From Paenibacillus sp. BK033 (GTDB lineage: Bacteria > Bacillota > Bacilli > Paenibacillales > Paenibacillaceae), in NCBI RefSeq assembly GCF_004345425.1, contig NZ_SLVP01000012.1, positions 58,935 to 122,934 on the forward strand: DNA of 64,000 nt, given 5' to 3'. Position numbers and translations under genes: made by a program. Under the pieces are notes generated by a model that made no database searches, was not told where the DNA came from, and worked only from the letters and a program-made list of their open reading frames with translations. Numbering within the stretch: position 1 is the first letter of the stretch; every line of letters starts with the position of its first letter. Shown piece by piece: positions 53,098-62,355 of the stretch.

Positions 53098-53823
53098 TTA
53101 TTTATCGGATTTGGGAGCGCAAACCCCGTCAACGCAGGCATCATCCGCTCCGCTCTGTCCGCTGTCTCCGCCAATAACGGTAAGCGGCTTATTTTCCTCC
53201 CACGCCTTCGATACCGCCTGCAGGAATACCTCGCTTGGCTGGGCGCCGGAAACCGCGTATTTGCGGTCAATGACGAAGAATGGTACGCCGCGTACGCCAA
53301 GCTGTCCGGCTTCCTGTTCGTTAGAGCGTACTTCCTGCTTGTAAGTGCCCTCTTCCAGAGCTTTCAGCGCTTCTTCGCGGTCCAGTCCGATTTCGGCGGC
53401 CAGGTCGGCTAATACTTCTTTGCGTCCAAGATGCTTGGAATCGGTAAAATAAGCTTTGAACAGGCGCTCTGCCATCTCTTCCCGTTTGCCGTACTTGGCT
53501 GCGAAATGAGTCAGCTGATGCGCGTCAAACGTATTGGTGAGAATCATTGTATCGAACCGGTAATCCAGCCCAAGCGTCTTTGCCTGCTGCGTCAGTTGAA
53601 CGTTGTTGGAAATCGCCTGCTCACGGGACATGCCGTATTTGTTCGACAAATAATCGTATACGTCATAACCAATCTCGACAGGAGCGTTTGGATCAAGCTC
53701 GAAGCTTCTGAATTCCACCTCTACCTGATCGCCATGCTCGAATTCGCTAAGCGCCTGCTCCAAGCGGCGTTTGCCAATATAACAAAACGGACAAGCAAAA
53801 TCGGACCATACTTCAATTTTCAT
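53098..53823 (-). CDS. DsbA-family oxidoreductase (FrnE-like)
   Basis: 241 residues from the ATG at 53823 (MKIEVWSDFACPFCYIGKRR). CPFC thioredoxin-type active site at residues 11-14, helical insertion, cis-Pro loop QLGVRGVPFFVIDRKYAVSG, and a C-terminal Cys pair (ACVDGVCAPK). No signal peptide, so cytoplasmic FrnE type, which handles disulphide stress. A GTG-type extension of four residues is possible. Confidence 0.9.
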   Translation of the reverse strand: MKIEVWSDFACPFCYIGKRRLEQALSEFEHGDQVEVEFRSFELDPNAPVEIGYDVYDYLSNKYGMSREQAISNNVQLTQQAKTLGLDYRFDTMILTNTFDAHQLTHFAAKYGKREEMAERLFKAYFTDSKHLGRKEVLADLAAEIGLDREEALKALEEGTYKQEVRSNEQEAGQLGVRGVPFFVIDRKYAVSGAQPSEVFLQAVSKAWEENKPLTVIGGDSGQSGADDACVDGVCAPKSDK

Positions 53824-53845
53824 AACGAACACCATCCCTTATTAA

Positions 53846-54904
53846 TTATAGTCCCAGCGGAAGCTGCATTTGCTTCATCAGATCTTCGAATTTCACGGCA
53901 TCCGTCGGCACCTCATAGAGGAATTTCGGGTTGCCGTTCAAATCGCTGTAAGTCATGTCATAATGAACATTTACTTTAGTCGTACCGCCGGTATCCTTGT
54001 CCGTCAGCTCAACGTTTACTTTTCCAGCCTGATACGCCAGCATCTTATCCTCATTGATTGCGCCCGTAACGGACAACTCGTTAACTTTCACGTTCTGGTT
54101 CAAATAATCGATCTTGGCCGTCTTATCTGCTTCCCAGTCCGTCTTCATCTTCTCGACATCTTCCTTGGACTTCTGAAGCGCCTGCAGATAGGATTCATTC
54201 GAAGCGATCACCGTCAGCAATTCCGGAACCATTTCGTTGACAATGGTCTCAACGGATGACTTGTAATTGCTCTCATCCAGCTTGAACCGGACCACCTGCT
54301 CGGCTTTTACATCTTCCGGCACGCCGGCATCCTTGGCCTTCACGCTGCTGAAATAGGTTTTCTCGTCGAAATGCTTAAGTACGACCGCGCCAAGCTCCCG
54401 CACCAATTGCTGCTGGGCGGCGGCATCCAGCGTTGTTGCCGCCGTACCTTGCTGCTGCGCCAGCTCCTTCAAATCCAGCTCCACGAATTTATTCGCTGCC
54501 GATTCCGGAAGCTGCAACATCGGCAAAGCCGGAAGTTTCATGAACAGCTTCTCGCCTGTCATAATCATCGGGATCGTAATCGTTGCTCCGGATAATTGGA
54601 GATTCAGCTCCATATCCGTACGCTTAGATTCCTTCGCGTAGACCATCTTAATATCCAGCTTAGCGCCTTTCATCATACCGGTAATAACCGAAGTCATATC
54701 GATTCCGTTTTGTCCCGTACTTGCGGGTAATTCAAGATTATCTATACCAAGAGACATTTTAGCCGAGTAGCTATCCAACTTTTCCATATTTTTCATGGCA
54801 TCTTGAAATGCCTGCTTAGGCGGTGCGTCTCCGGAGCTGCACCCGGCAATAACGAGTAGAACGGCAATAAGCGCAACGTAAGCCATCCGCTGTACCATTT
54901 TCAA
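53846..54904 (-). CDS. Lipoprotein, unknown function
   Basis: 352 residues, TTG start. Lipoprotein signal with lipobox VIAGCSSG (cysteine near residue 22). Mature part: DAMKNMEKLDSYSAKMSLGI, a central helical region QSKEDVEKMKTDWEADKTAK-like, and a C-terminal beta-rich portion, in the style of outward-facing LppX/DUF6612-type lipoproteins. Located in the outer leaflet of the membrane. No specific role can be assigned. Confidence 0.75.
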   Translation of the reverse strand: MKMVQRMAYVALIAVLLVIAGCSSGDAPPKQAFQDAMKNMEKLDSYSAKMSLGIDNLELPASTGQNGIDMTSVITGMMKGAKLDIKMVYAKESKRTDMELNLQLSGATITIPMIMTGEKLFMKLPALPMLQLPESAANKFVELDLKELAQQQGTAATTLDAAAQQQLVRELGAVVLKHFDEKTYFSSVKAKDAGVPEDVKAEQVVRFKLDESNYKSSVETIVNEMVPELLTVIASNESYLQALQKSKEDVEKMKTDWEADKTAKIDYLNQNVKVNELSVTGAINEDKMLAYQAGKVNVELTDKDTGGTTKVNVHYDMTYSDLNGNPKFLYEVPTDAVKFEDLMKQMQLPLGL

Positions 54905-54979
54905 ATTGGTTCGTCCCCCTTTATGTACAATACCTTCATTCTATAACAACGCCTGACCATTTAGAAGATAAATGCAGCA

Positions 54980-55011
54980 AAAACCCGTTCCGGTTAGCCG
55001 GAACGGGTTTT
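54980..55011. terminator. Bidirectional terminator
   Basis: Perfect 14-bp stem AAAACCCGTTCCGG / CCGGAACGGGTTTT with TTAG loop. Strong in both directions; ends the sspP-side transcript and shields the lipoprotein promoter. Confidence 0.9.
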
Positions 55012-55032
55012 GTCCAATCGAATTTATGAAGT

Positions 55033-55185
55033 TCATGAACCCTCGGGGTTATTATGCCGAACATGATTTCTTTGCTTTACCTTTTTGGAACCGGAAAGGG
55101 GCTGCTGCTGCTGCCCGCGGCTGCGTTGCTGTCTGCCGCCGTTCTCCTGTCCTTCCTGAACCGGGTAAGAATCGGGTTTGCTCAT
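55033..55185 (-). CDS. sspP: Small acid-soluble spore protein P-like (SspP)
   Basis: 50 residues with AGGAGGCG before the ATG. N-terminal hydrophilic Gln/Gly-rich part, then QPLSGSKKVKQRNHVRHNNP, which matches the conserved end of SspP ('P L S G S K K V K x R N H T R'). A minor spore-core protein expected under forespore control. It supports an endospore-forming host. Confidence 0.85.
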   Translation of the reverse strand: MSKPDSYPVQEGQENGGRQQRSRGQQQQPLSGSKKVKQRNHVRHNNPEGS

Positions 55186-55208
55186 TGCTTAACGCCTCCT
55201 ATAGAAGG

Positions 55209-55385
55209 TTAACTGCGCTGATGATGCAAATCTGTCGGTTGATCATGATTAAGCGCATCCTGATGGCGCCGGTCATTTACATCCTGATTGAGCTGCTGAG
55301 CTTGATGGCTGTTCACCGGCGTTTTAGCCAGATCGTCGATTACGTTCGACAGGTTTTTGTCGAGCGAGCCTTTTGCCTTGGTCAT
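55209..55385 (-). CDS. Small hydrophilic protein, possibly spore-related
   Basis: 58 residues (MTKAKGSLDKNLSNVIDDLA...), GGAGGGACC before the ATG. His/Asn/Gln-rich C-terminus (DVNDRRHQDALNHDQPTDLH). Position beside sspP suggests a minor spore protein, but no family is recognised. Confidence 0.5.
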   Translation of the reverse strand: MTKAKGSLDKNLSNVIDDLAKTPVNSHQAQQLNQDVNDRRHQDALNHDQPTDLHHQRS

Positions 55386-55397
55386 GGACGGTCCCTC

Positions 55398-55742
55398 CTA
55401 CGCGTGTGTCAGCTGATGAAGGGCTTGCGCGCATTCATGCAGGTGACGAGTGTAGTCCTGGATTAATTGCTGCATCGGATCGGTACGTTCATCAATGGAA
55501 ACGTTATTCTTAGCCACGTCGACCACTTCAACCTTTACTTCGCGGCTGTCCACATAACATACCTTGAAGTCAAAGGAGTAAGCCTGATGTCCTGCCGTAA
55601 TGATCGTGACGCGGAATGCGTTAGGATCCGACTCATCGGCGAGAACCTCGCATTTGTCCGCATCCTTGATCCATTCCGGCAAAGTACGCTGCCATGCGGC
55701 TACAAGCTGATTCTGATCAATTTGAAGTTTATCATTAGCCAT
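55398..55742 (-). CDS. Hypothetical protein
   Basis: 114 residues from the ATG at 55742, after GGAGGTG (MANDKLQIDQNQLVAAWQRT...). Alpha/beta with FRVTIITAGHQAYSFDFKVC and a helical C-terminus (LIQDYTRHLHECAQALHQLT). Conserved-looking in spore formers, function unknown. Confidence 0.55.
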   Translation of the reverse strand: MANDKLQIDQNQLVAAWQRTLPEWIKDADKCEVLADESDPNAFRVTIITAGHQAYSFDFKVCYVDSREVKVEVVDVAKNNVSIDERTDPMQQLIQDYTRHLHECAQALHQLTHA

Positions 55743-55988
55743 TTGTAAAAGCACCTCCACAACCTTTAAGATGCGGCAATGCCATTCGAATTATTCGGCG
55801 GTGGCATTCATCTTATCCACAGACTTATCCACATATTCTCCCCTTTATTCACAACGCTGTGTATAAGGTCCAGCAAGGGTTTATTCACAAGTACACAAAT
55901 ACGGATCTTAAAGTTATCCCCAGATGAAAAACAAAAAACGCCCAATTCAAAAGTCTTGGACGTGCGTTATGTATGCTGTTTATAAAAC

Positions 55989-56077
55989 TGGCGGAGAGGG
56001 TGGGACTCGAACCCACGTGGGCTTGCACCCTAACGGTTTTCAAGACCGCCCCGTTATGACCGCTTCGGTACCTCTCC
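55989..56077 (-). tRNA. tRNA-Ser (anticodon UGA)
   Basis: 89 nt with encoded CCA. Acceptor GGAGAGG/CCTCTCC, anticodon loop CTTGAAA with TGA, a long class II variable arm, and T-arm GTGGG-TTCGAGT-CCCAC. Lies just downstream of serS, as in Bacillus. Confidence 0.95.
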
Positions 56078-56156
56078 ATATAAAGAACTGACAAAAGTTA
56101 TTGTACCACAGGCCAAAAACCAGAATCAACTGCATTTTTGACCCATGGCAAATTAA

Positions 56157-57440
56157 TTACGAACGCGGACCGATTTTTTCCAGGCCGCCCATGTAAGGGC
56201 GAAGCACCTCCGGTACCACAATCGTGCCGTCGGCTTGCTGGTAGTTCTCGAGAATAGCTGCAAACGTACGGCCTACAGCCAGACCCGAACCGTTCAGCGT
56301 ATGCACGAACTCGGGCTTGCTCTTAACGTCGCGCCGGAAACGGATGCCTGCGCGGCGTGCCTGGAAGTCCTCTACGTTGGAGCAGGACGAAATCTCGCGG
56401 TATGTGCCTGCGCTAGGCAGCCATACTTCAAGATCGTAGGTCTTCGCGGCCGTAAAGCCCATATCGCCCGTACAGAGCGTTAGAACACGATACGGAAGAC
56501 CAAGCAGCTGCAGCACTTTCTCTGCATTCGCCGTCATTTTCTCCAGCTCGTCGTAAGATTCTTCGGGCTTCGCGAGCTTAATCAGCTCGACTTTATTGAA
56601 CTGATGCTGGCGGATCAAACCACGCGTGTCGCGGCCAGCCGCGCCTGCCTCCGAGCGGAAGCATGAGCTGTAAGCAACGAAATACTTCGGCAGCTCGTCG
56701 ATCGACAGGATTTCTTCCCGGTGAAGGTTCGTTACCGGAACTTCAGCCGTCGGAATAAGAAAATAGTCCGAATCGCTGATCTTAAACAGATCCTCTTCGA
56801 ACTTCGGCAGCTGACCCGTACCGATCAGGCTGTCGCGGTTAACCAGGTAAGGCGGCAGCACCTCTTCGTAACCGTGCTGATCGCTGTGCAGGTCCATCAT
56901 GAAGCTGATCAGCGCACGCTCCAGACGAGCGCCAAGGCCGCGGTAGAAGGTAAAACGCGAGCCCGTTACTTTGCCTGCGCGCTCAAAGTCGAGGATGCCC
57001 AGATCTTGCGCAAGGTCCCAGTGAGCCTTCGGCTCGAAGTCAAACGTTGTTTGCTCGCCGTTGCGTCGAATTTCGACATTATCCTCTTCCGAAGAGCCAA
57101 CCGGAACGCTTTCGTGAGGAAGATTCGGGATAGCCAACATAAGCTCTTCCACTTGCGCTTCAACGGTGCGGATTTCCTCATCCAGCTCCTTGATCCGGTC
57201 GCCTACTTCGCGCATTTCAATAATCAGCGCATCCGCGTCGCCGCCGGATTTCTTCAGCTTCGCCACTTCCTGCGATACCGTATTACGGCGGGTTTTCAAA
57301 TTATCTGTTTCAACGAGCAGAGCGCGGCGCTTAACGTCCAGCTCCGGAAAACCGGAAATAAGGTCGAGCGAAGCGTTACGGTTCTTCAACGCCTTCTCCA
57401 CCTGCTCATATTCGTTACGTAGCCATTTCACGTCCAACAC
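56157..57440 (-). CDS. serS: Seryl-tRNA synthetase
   Basis: 427 residues, GTG start. N-terminal coiled-coil arm (EMREVGDRIKELDEEIRTVE), class II motif 2 FRSEAGAAGRDTRGLIRQHQ, motif 3 GLAVGRTFAAILENYQ, TAEVPVTNLHREEIL. Length normal. Followed by tRNA-Ser. A perfect 9-bp palindrome (57,466-57,486) lies at the pdxT/serS boundary and may separate the transcripts. Confidence 0.97.
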   Translation of the reverse strand: MLDVKWLRNEYEQVEKALKNRNASLDLISGFPELDVKRRALLVETDNLKTRRNTVSQEVAKLKKSGGDADALIIEMREVGDRIKELDEEIRTVEAQVEELMLAIPNLPHESVPVGSSEEDNVEIRRNGEQTTFDFEPKAHWDLAQDLGILDFERAGKVTGSRFTFYRGLGARLERALISFMMDLHSDQHGYEEVLPPYLVNRDSLIGTGQLPKFEEDLFKISDSDYFLIPTAEVPVTNLHREEILSIDELPKYFVAYSSCFRSEAGAAGRDTRGLIRQHQFNKVELIKLAKPEESYDELEKMTANAEKVLQLLGLPYRVLTLCTGDMGFTAAKTYDLEVWLPSAGTYREISSCSNVEDFQARRAGIRFRRDVKSKPEFVHTLNGSGLAVGRTFAAILENYQQADGTIVVPEVLRPYMGGLEKIGPRS

Positions 57441-57476
57441 GACAGTTGACCCCTCTCTAATGCTTTACGAAGTATT

Positions 57477-58067
57477 TTACTTCGTACTTGTTTTAGCTGC
57501 TGCTTCTTTCACCATGTCGACAAAATAAGCATGCAGACGGTAATCGTCCGTAAGCTCTGGATGGAAGGAGCAAGCGAGCAGATGCCCTTGTCTTGCGGCT
57601 ACAATCTCATCGTTGTATACGGACAATACCTCAACGCTGCTGCCAACTTCTTTAATGAGAGGAGCACGGATGAACACCGCACGAATCGGTTCATCAATTC
57701 CTTGAATCGGCAAATCCGTCTCGAAGCTTTCACGCTGGCGGCCAAAGGCGTTACGCGCTACAACCATATCCATCAGCTGCAGATGCGCGTCCTCTTGACC
57801 TTCAATTTTGTTTGCCAGAATAATAAGACCGGCACAGGTTCCGAATAACGGCTTGCCTTGCTGCGAGAACTCCTTAAGAGCCTCGAGGAAGTCGTACTTG
57901 CGGATCAGCTTGCCGATTGTTGTGCTTTCGCCGCCTGGAATGACGATACCGTCGAGCTCAGCAAGCTCTTCAATTCGTTTAACGGCGACCGCTTCCGCGC
58001 CCGCCGCCTCCAAACTGCGTATATGCTCCGCTACTGCGCCTTGAAGCGCCAGTACACCAATTTTCAT
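57477..58067 (-). CDS. pdxT: Pyridoxal 5'-phosphate synthase glutaminase subunit
   Basis: 196 residues. Class I glutamine amidotransferase with nucleophile cysteine in LFGTCAGLIILA, oxyanion GGESTT, and His/Glu in LACSFHPELTDDYR. Supplies ammonia to PdxS in the PLP synthase complex. 32 bp downstream of pdxS. Confidence 0.97.
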   Translation of the reverse strand: MKIGVLALQGAVAEHIRSLEAAGAEAVAVKRIEELAELDGIVIPGGESTTIGKLIRKYDFLEALKEFSQQGKPLFGTCAGLIILANKIEGQEDAHLQLMDMVVARNAFGRQRESFETDLPIQGIDEPIRAVFIRAPLIKEVGSSVEVLSVYNDEIVAARQGHLLACSFHPELTDDYRLHAYFVDMVKEAAAKTSTK

Positions 58068-58099
58068 TAGCCTACACGCCTTTCTATAGATACCGCTTC

Positions 58100-58981
58100 T
58101 TACAGACCGCGGTCCTGCATACGCTCAGCTGCTTGCAGCTTCGAAATTTCAATGCCTTTCATCGGAGTGCCCAGGTTTTTGGATACTTCCGCGATCAGCT
58201 TGTAGTCTTTGTAATGCGTAGTTGCTTCAACGATTGCGCGAGCGAATTTCTCCGGGCTATCCGATTTGAAGATACCGGAGCCTACGAATACGCCGTCAGC
58301 GCCCAGCTCCATCATGAGTGCCGCGTCAGACGGAGTTGCAACGCCGCCTGCCGCAAAGTTAACGACCGGCAGCTTGCCGCTCTCATGAACTTGCAGAAGC
58401 AGATCGTATGGAACGCCCAGAACTTTGGCTTCGTTGTACAGCTCGTCCTTGGACAGGTTTTGTACTTTACGGATTTGACCGTTGATCAAGCGAAGGTGAC
58501 GAACGGCTTCAACGATGTTGCCTGTTCCCGGCTCGCCTTTTGTGCGAAGCATAGCCGCGCCTTCCTGGATACGGCGAAGAGCCTCGCCCAGATCCTTCGC
58601 ACCGCATACGAAAGGTACGGTGAATTCGTTCTTGCTGATATGGAATACCTCGTCCGCAGGAGTCAGTACTTCGGATTCGTCGATGTAGTCAACGCCCATC
58701 GATTCGAGAACGCGTGCTTCCACGATATGACCGATACGGGCTTTCGCCATAACCGGAATCGATACCACTTTCATAACTTCTTCCACGATTGTAGGGTCAG
58801 CCATACGGGCTACGCCGCCTGCTGCGCGAATGTCAGAAGGTACGCGTTCCAGTGCCATAACGGCAGTTGCGCCTGCTGCTTCCGCAATTTTCGCTTGCTC
58901 GGCGTTCATAACGTCCATGATGACGCCGCCTTTTTGCATTTCTGCCATACCGCGTTTTACGCGCGAAGTACCTGTTTCCAT
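58100..58981 (-). CDS. pdxS: Pyridoxal 5'-phosphate synthase subunit
   Basis: 293 residues. Barrel enzyme with VMALERVPSDIRAAGGVARM, catalytic lysines in PVMAKARIGHIVEARVLES and FVCGAKDLGEALRRI, and NFAAGGVATPSDAALMMELG. Forms PLP from ribose 5-phosphate, glyceraldehyde 3-phosphate and ammonia with PdxT. Normal length. Its leader has a GC-rich hairpin (59,011-59,029). Confidence 0.97.
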   Translation of the reverse strand: METGTSRVKRGMAEMQKGGVIMDVMNAEQAKIAEAAGATAVMALERVPSDIRAAGGVARMADPTIVEEVMKVVSIPVMAKARIGHIVEARVLESMGVDYIDESEVLTPADEVFHISKNEFTVPFVCGAKDLGEALRRIQEGAAMLRTKGEPGTGNIVEAVRHLRLINGQIRKVQNLSKDELYNEAKVLGVPYDLLLQVHESGKLPVVNFAAGGVATPSDAALMMELGADGVFVGSGIFKSDSPEKFARAIVEATTHYKDYKLIAEVSKNLGTPMKGIEISKLQAAERMQDRGL

Positions 58982-59081
58982 GCTTAGAAATCCTCCTTAA
59001 AATGGAGCGCAGCCCCCGCTAAGGGGGCTAAGCGCTTAATGACTTATTTAGGTTGAAGCTCGCCGCTTACTCTAACCATTT

Positions 59082-59110
59082 ATTTTACAGGAAGGGCCAT
59101 TAATCGACAA
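59082..59110 (-). promoter_or_regulatory. SigmaA promoter of pdxST
   Basis: Minus-strand TTGTCG, 17-bp spacer, TAAAAT, about 100 bp before pdxS. The leader contains the hairpin AGCCCCC-5 nt-GGGGGCT. Confidence 0.6.
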
Positions 59111-59159
59111 CCCTTGATTTGCCTTGGCTGCCACGCTTTAGAGCATGTCGGGCGCCGGA

Positions 59160-60446
59160 TTAGAACAAATCGACGATACCGTTGAACAGACCGGAGAAGA
59201 AGCCTCCGATTCCGCGGAACATCAAGGCGAACCAGCTTGCCTTCTTCACGTCTTTGCTGGCAATCAGATTGACCGTTTTCTCCAGCGCTTTGCCTTGTTC
59301 ATCGGTATATTTGTACGTTGCCGTACCTACCACTTGACCTGCTTTAATCGGAGCAACAAGCTCCTCCGGTTTCTTAAGCTCATAGCCGGTAAGCTCGACC
59401 TTCGGCTCCGTACCTTTTTTCACAATAAGCGAAATATCGGATTCCGTAATAATCGGCACCGATTTTTTCACACCTTTTTTAATTTTAACCGATTCTGCTT
59501 TTTCTACCACGGATTTAGCCGGAATAACCGTTTTCTTCTCCAAGGAGTTGAAAGCGTAGTTGTACAGCTTCGCCGTTTCGTTGAAACGCGCTTCTTTCGA
59601 CTTCGTGTTCATAACAACGCTAATATAACGCTGGTCGCCGCGTTTCACTGTGCCCGTAAACGTATAACCTGCCGCGGAGATATAGCCCGTTTTCATGCCG
59701 TCAACGCCGTCGTAAGCAAAAGCCTTCAGATAAGTGTTGCTCTTGTTGGCAGCAAGCATCCAGTTAATATTTACGATCGGTTTGTCATCGCGAGGACGGA
59801 ATTTGTATTCGGTCGTCGAAGCATACTCCAGAAATTCCGGATCATTCTTAATAATGATTTGAGCCAGCTTTGCCTGGTCTCTCGCCGAAATCACGGTTGT
59901 ATCAGCCAAACCGGTTGCGCTTGTATAATGAGCGGAAGTAAGTCCTAGTTTTTGAGCCGTTTCATTCATTTTTTCCACAAAGCCTTGCTCGCTGCCGCCG
60001 ATAGCGGAAGCCAAAGCGATTGTCGCATCATTCGCGGAGCCTACGGCCATAGCCATATAAAGATCTTTCACCTTATATTGCTCGCCCTGTGCCAGATAAA
60101 CCTGCGAACCGTCTTTAGGCGTATTGGCAGCTTCTTCGCTGACCGTAATCATTTCGTCCCAATTAAGCGCCTTGCTTTTAATTTGCTCAAGAACGATGTA
60201 TTCGGTCATCATCTTGGTCATACTTGCAGGAGGACGGGGCTCGTCCGCATTTACTTCATATACAACCTGGCCCGTGTCGGCGTCGATTAAGATGGCTGAA
60301 CTTAACTCAAGGCCAAGGGAGTTTTCCACCCATTCGCCGCCCGGCGTACCTGCTGCATTCACCGAGGACGTCCCTAATGATAATGCTACTAAACCTGCAA
60401 CAAATGCTACTACTAGTGACCGTAATCTTACCGGCAATACTTTCAA
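59160..60446 (-). CDS. dacA: D-alanyl-D-alanine carboxypeptidase (PBP5 / DacA-type)
   Basis: 428 residues with a signal peptide (SLVVAFVAGLVALSLGTSSV, cut after NAA). Penicillin-binding motifs: PPASMTKMMTEY (SxxK), VGSANDATIALAS (SxN), DGVDGMKTGYISAAGY (KTG). C-terminal beta domain and amphipathic helix (GIGGFFSGLFNGIVDLF) anchor it to the membrane. Trims peptidoglycan stem peptides. Gene order with pdxS and guaB is as in Bacillus. Confidence 0.94.
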   Translation of the reverse strand: MKVLPVRLRSLVVAFVAGLVALSLGTSSVNAAGTPGGEWVENSLGLELSSAILIDADTGQVVYEVNADEPRPPASMTKMMTEYIVLEQIKSKALNWDEMITVSEEAANTPKDGSQVYLAQGEQYKVKDLYMAMAVGSANDATIALASAIGGSEQGFVEKMNETAQKLGLTSAHYTSATGLADTTVISARDQAKLAQIIIKNDPEFLEYASTTEYKFRPRDDKPIVNINWMLAANKSNTYLKAFAYDGVDGMKTGYISAAGYTFTGTVKRGDQRYISVVMNTKSKEARFNETAKLYNYAFNSLEKKTVIPAKSVVEKAESVKIKKGVKKSVPIITESDISLIVKKGTEPKVELTGYELKKPEELVAPIKAGQVVGTATYKYTDEQGKALEKTVNLIASKDVKKASWFALMFRGIGGFFSGLFNGIVDLF

Positions 60447-60485
60447 CGTTTTCTCCCCTTTTCATCCCTAAGTCGTTTGAATTTC

Positions 60486-60515
60486 ATTGTAACACATGGG
60501 ATAGGTAGAGTTAAA
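60486..60515 (-). promoter_or_regulatory. Probable promoter of dacA
   Basis: Minus-strand TTTAAC, 18-bp spacer, TACAAT, 40 bp before the dacA start. A terminator for guaB lies further upstream. Confidence 0.5.
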
Positions 60516-60666
60516 CCGATGCGGGGGATTCTACTTTCTGGCATAAATAGAGTCATTTTCTCAGTCTTATGGAGGTTGAATCGTATTTTCGACTGGCCGT
60601 TATGTATATTACATGGTGCAGATTAAAAAAATCTTATCTAGCAAGCGTAAGCAGCCATATCAAAAA

Positions 60667-60712
60667 AGCAGACAAGAGACCTAGCCGTATAGTCGCTAAG
60701 TCCTTGTCTGCT
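60667..60712 (-). terminator. Intrinsic terminator of guaB
   Basis: Minus-strand arms AGCAGACAAG / CTTGTCTGCT, with inner GAC/GTC pairs, followed by TTTTTTG. Lies directly after the guaB stop. Confidence 0.85.
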
Positions 60713-60731
60713 TTTTCCCGTGGTCGGGTTA

Positions 60732-62189
60732 TTACAGCGAGTAGTTTGGAGCTTCTTTTGTAATTTGAACGTCATGCGGATGGCTCTCGCGAAGACCGGA
60801 GCCTGTAATCCGGATGAATTGCGTATCGTTGCGCAGTTCATCCAGATTTTTAGTGCCGCAATAGCCCATGCCGGAACGAAGTCCGCCAAGCAGTTGATGA
60901 ACGGTATCGGCAAGAGGACCTTTGAACGGAACGCGTCCTTCAATACCTTCCGGAACAAGCTTGCTCTCGTTCTCTTGGAAGTAACGGTCCTTACTGCCTT
61001 CTTTCATAGCGCCAAGCGAGCCCATGCCGCGGTATACTTTAAAGCTCCGGCCTTGGAAAATTTCCGTTTCGCCCGGGCTTTCAGCTGTACCCGCGAACAA
61101 GCTGCCGATCATGATCGCGCTTGCGCCTGCGGCAATTGCTTTTGTAATGTCGCCGGAATATTTGATGCCGCCGTCTGCAATGACTGGTACATTATATTCC
61201 CGAGCCACAGTAGCACAATCGTAGATAGCTGTAATTTGCGGTACGCCAATACCGGCGATAACACGTGTCGTACAAATCGAGCCAGGACCGATGCCCACTT
61301 TAACAACGGATGCGCCTGCTTCAATCAAGTCACGAGTTGCTTCGCCCGTTGCTACGTTACCCGCGATGATCGTAAGATCCGGATACTTAGCACGCAGCTT
61401 GCGAACCGCTTCAATAATGTTAATATGATGACCATGCGCCGAGTCAACAACCAATACGTCGATACCAGCTTGTACGAGTGCATCTGCGCGGTCAGCCGTG
61501 TCTTTACCGATACCAACTGCAGCTCCGCAAAGCAGACGACCATGCTTGTCTTTCGCCGCATTAGGGAATTGAATTGCTTTTTCAATGTCTTTAATGGTAA
61601 TGAGACCTTTAAGCGTATTGTTCTCGTCAACGAGAGGAAGCTTCTCGATCTTATGCTTTTGCAGAAGGCCCTCTGCTTCTTGCAAAGTTGTTCCGACAGG
61701 TGCCGTTACAAGATCCGTACGAGTCATCACTTCGTTGATTTTAATCGAGTAATCATGAACGAAACGCAGGTCACGGTTTGTCAAAATACCAACCAGCTTC
61801 TGTTCGTTGTCTACGATCGGCACACCGGAAATACGGTATTTGCCCATCAGTTCTTCAGCATCATAAACATGATGATCAGGTGTCAACGAGAATGGATTTG
61901 TAATAACGCCGCTCTCCGAACGTTTAACACGATCAACTTCTTCTGCCTGCTGAGCAACCGACATATTTTTATGAATAATGCCGACTCCGCCCTCACGAGC
62001 TATAGCAATCGCCAAAGCAGACTCCGTAACAGTGTCCATCCCTGCGCTGATCAGCGGAATGTTCAGCTTGATGCCTTCGCTAAGTTTTGTAGATACGTCC
62101 GATTCACGAGGCAACACAACAGATTTCCGCGGTACGAGCAGTACATCATCGAATGTCAGGCCTTCTTTGGCGAATTTCGTTTCCCACAC
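60732..62189 (-). CDS. guaB: Inosine-5'-monophosphate dehydrogenase
   Basis: 485 residues. Two CBS domains in the middle (e.g. ILTNRDLRFVHDYSIKINEV), catalytic loop VGIGPGSICTTRVIAGIGVP with the active-site cysteine, and IADGGIKYSGDITKAIAAGA. Makes XMP, the first step of GMP synthesis. Complete, normal length, first gene after the rRNA-proximal GNAT gene. Confidence 0.98.
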   Translation of the reverse strand: MWETKFAKEGLTFDDVLLVPRKSVVLPRESDVSTKLSEGIKLNIPLISAGMDTVTESALAIAIAREGGVGIIHKNMSVAQQAEEVDRVKRSESGVITNPFSLTPDHHVYDAEELMGKYRISGVPIVDNEQKLVGILTNRDLRFVHDYSIKINEVMTRTDLVTAPVGTTLQEAEGLLQKHKIEKLPLVDENNTLKGLITIKDIEKAIQFPNAAKDKHGRLLCGAAVGIGKDTADRADALVQAGIDVLVVDSAHGHHINIIEAVRKLRAKYPDLTIIAGNVATGEATRDLIEAGASVVKVGIGPGSICTTRVIAGIGVPQITAIYDCATVAREYNVPVIADGGIKYSGDITKAIAAGASAIMIGSLFAGTAESPGETEIFQGRSFKVYRGMGSLGAMKEGSKDRYFQENESKLVPEGIEGRVPFKGPLADTVHQLLGGLRSGMGYCGTKNLDELRNDTQFIRITGSGLRESHPHDVQITKEAPNYSL

Positions 62190-62237
62190 GAGTAAGTTCC
62201 TCCCTTAATTTTGATACCTCTCACGCATATTATTGCA

Positions 62238-62266
62238 ATATTATCAGAGGGGTTAGGGGCTGTCAA
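62238..62266 (-). promoter_or_regulatory. SigmaA promoter of guaB
   Basis: Minus-strand TTGACA, 17-bp spacer, TAATAT, about 50 bp before guaB. Consensus -35. Confidence 0.8.
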
Positions 62267-62355
62267 GGATGTTAGGTTTATGAGTGGAACGGTTCCCTTA
62301 TGCAGGAAAGTAAGCCTTTTTACACCCAGTTATAGGCAATGTCGTTGTTAGCGCT

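Noticed and set aside
60720..62195. 491-codon plus-strand frame
   Set aside because: Antisense shadow of guaB.
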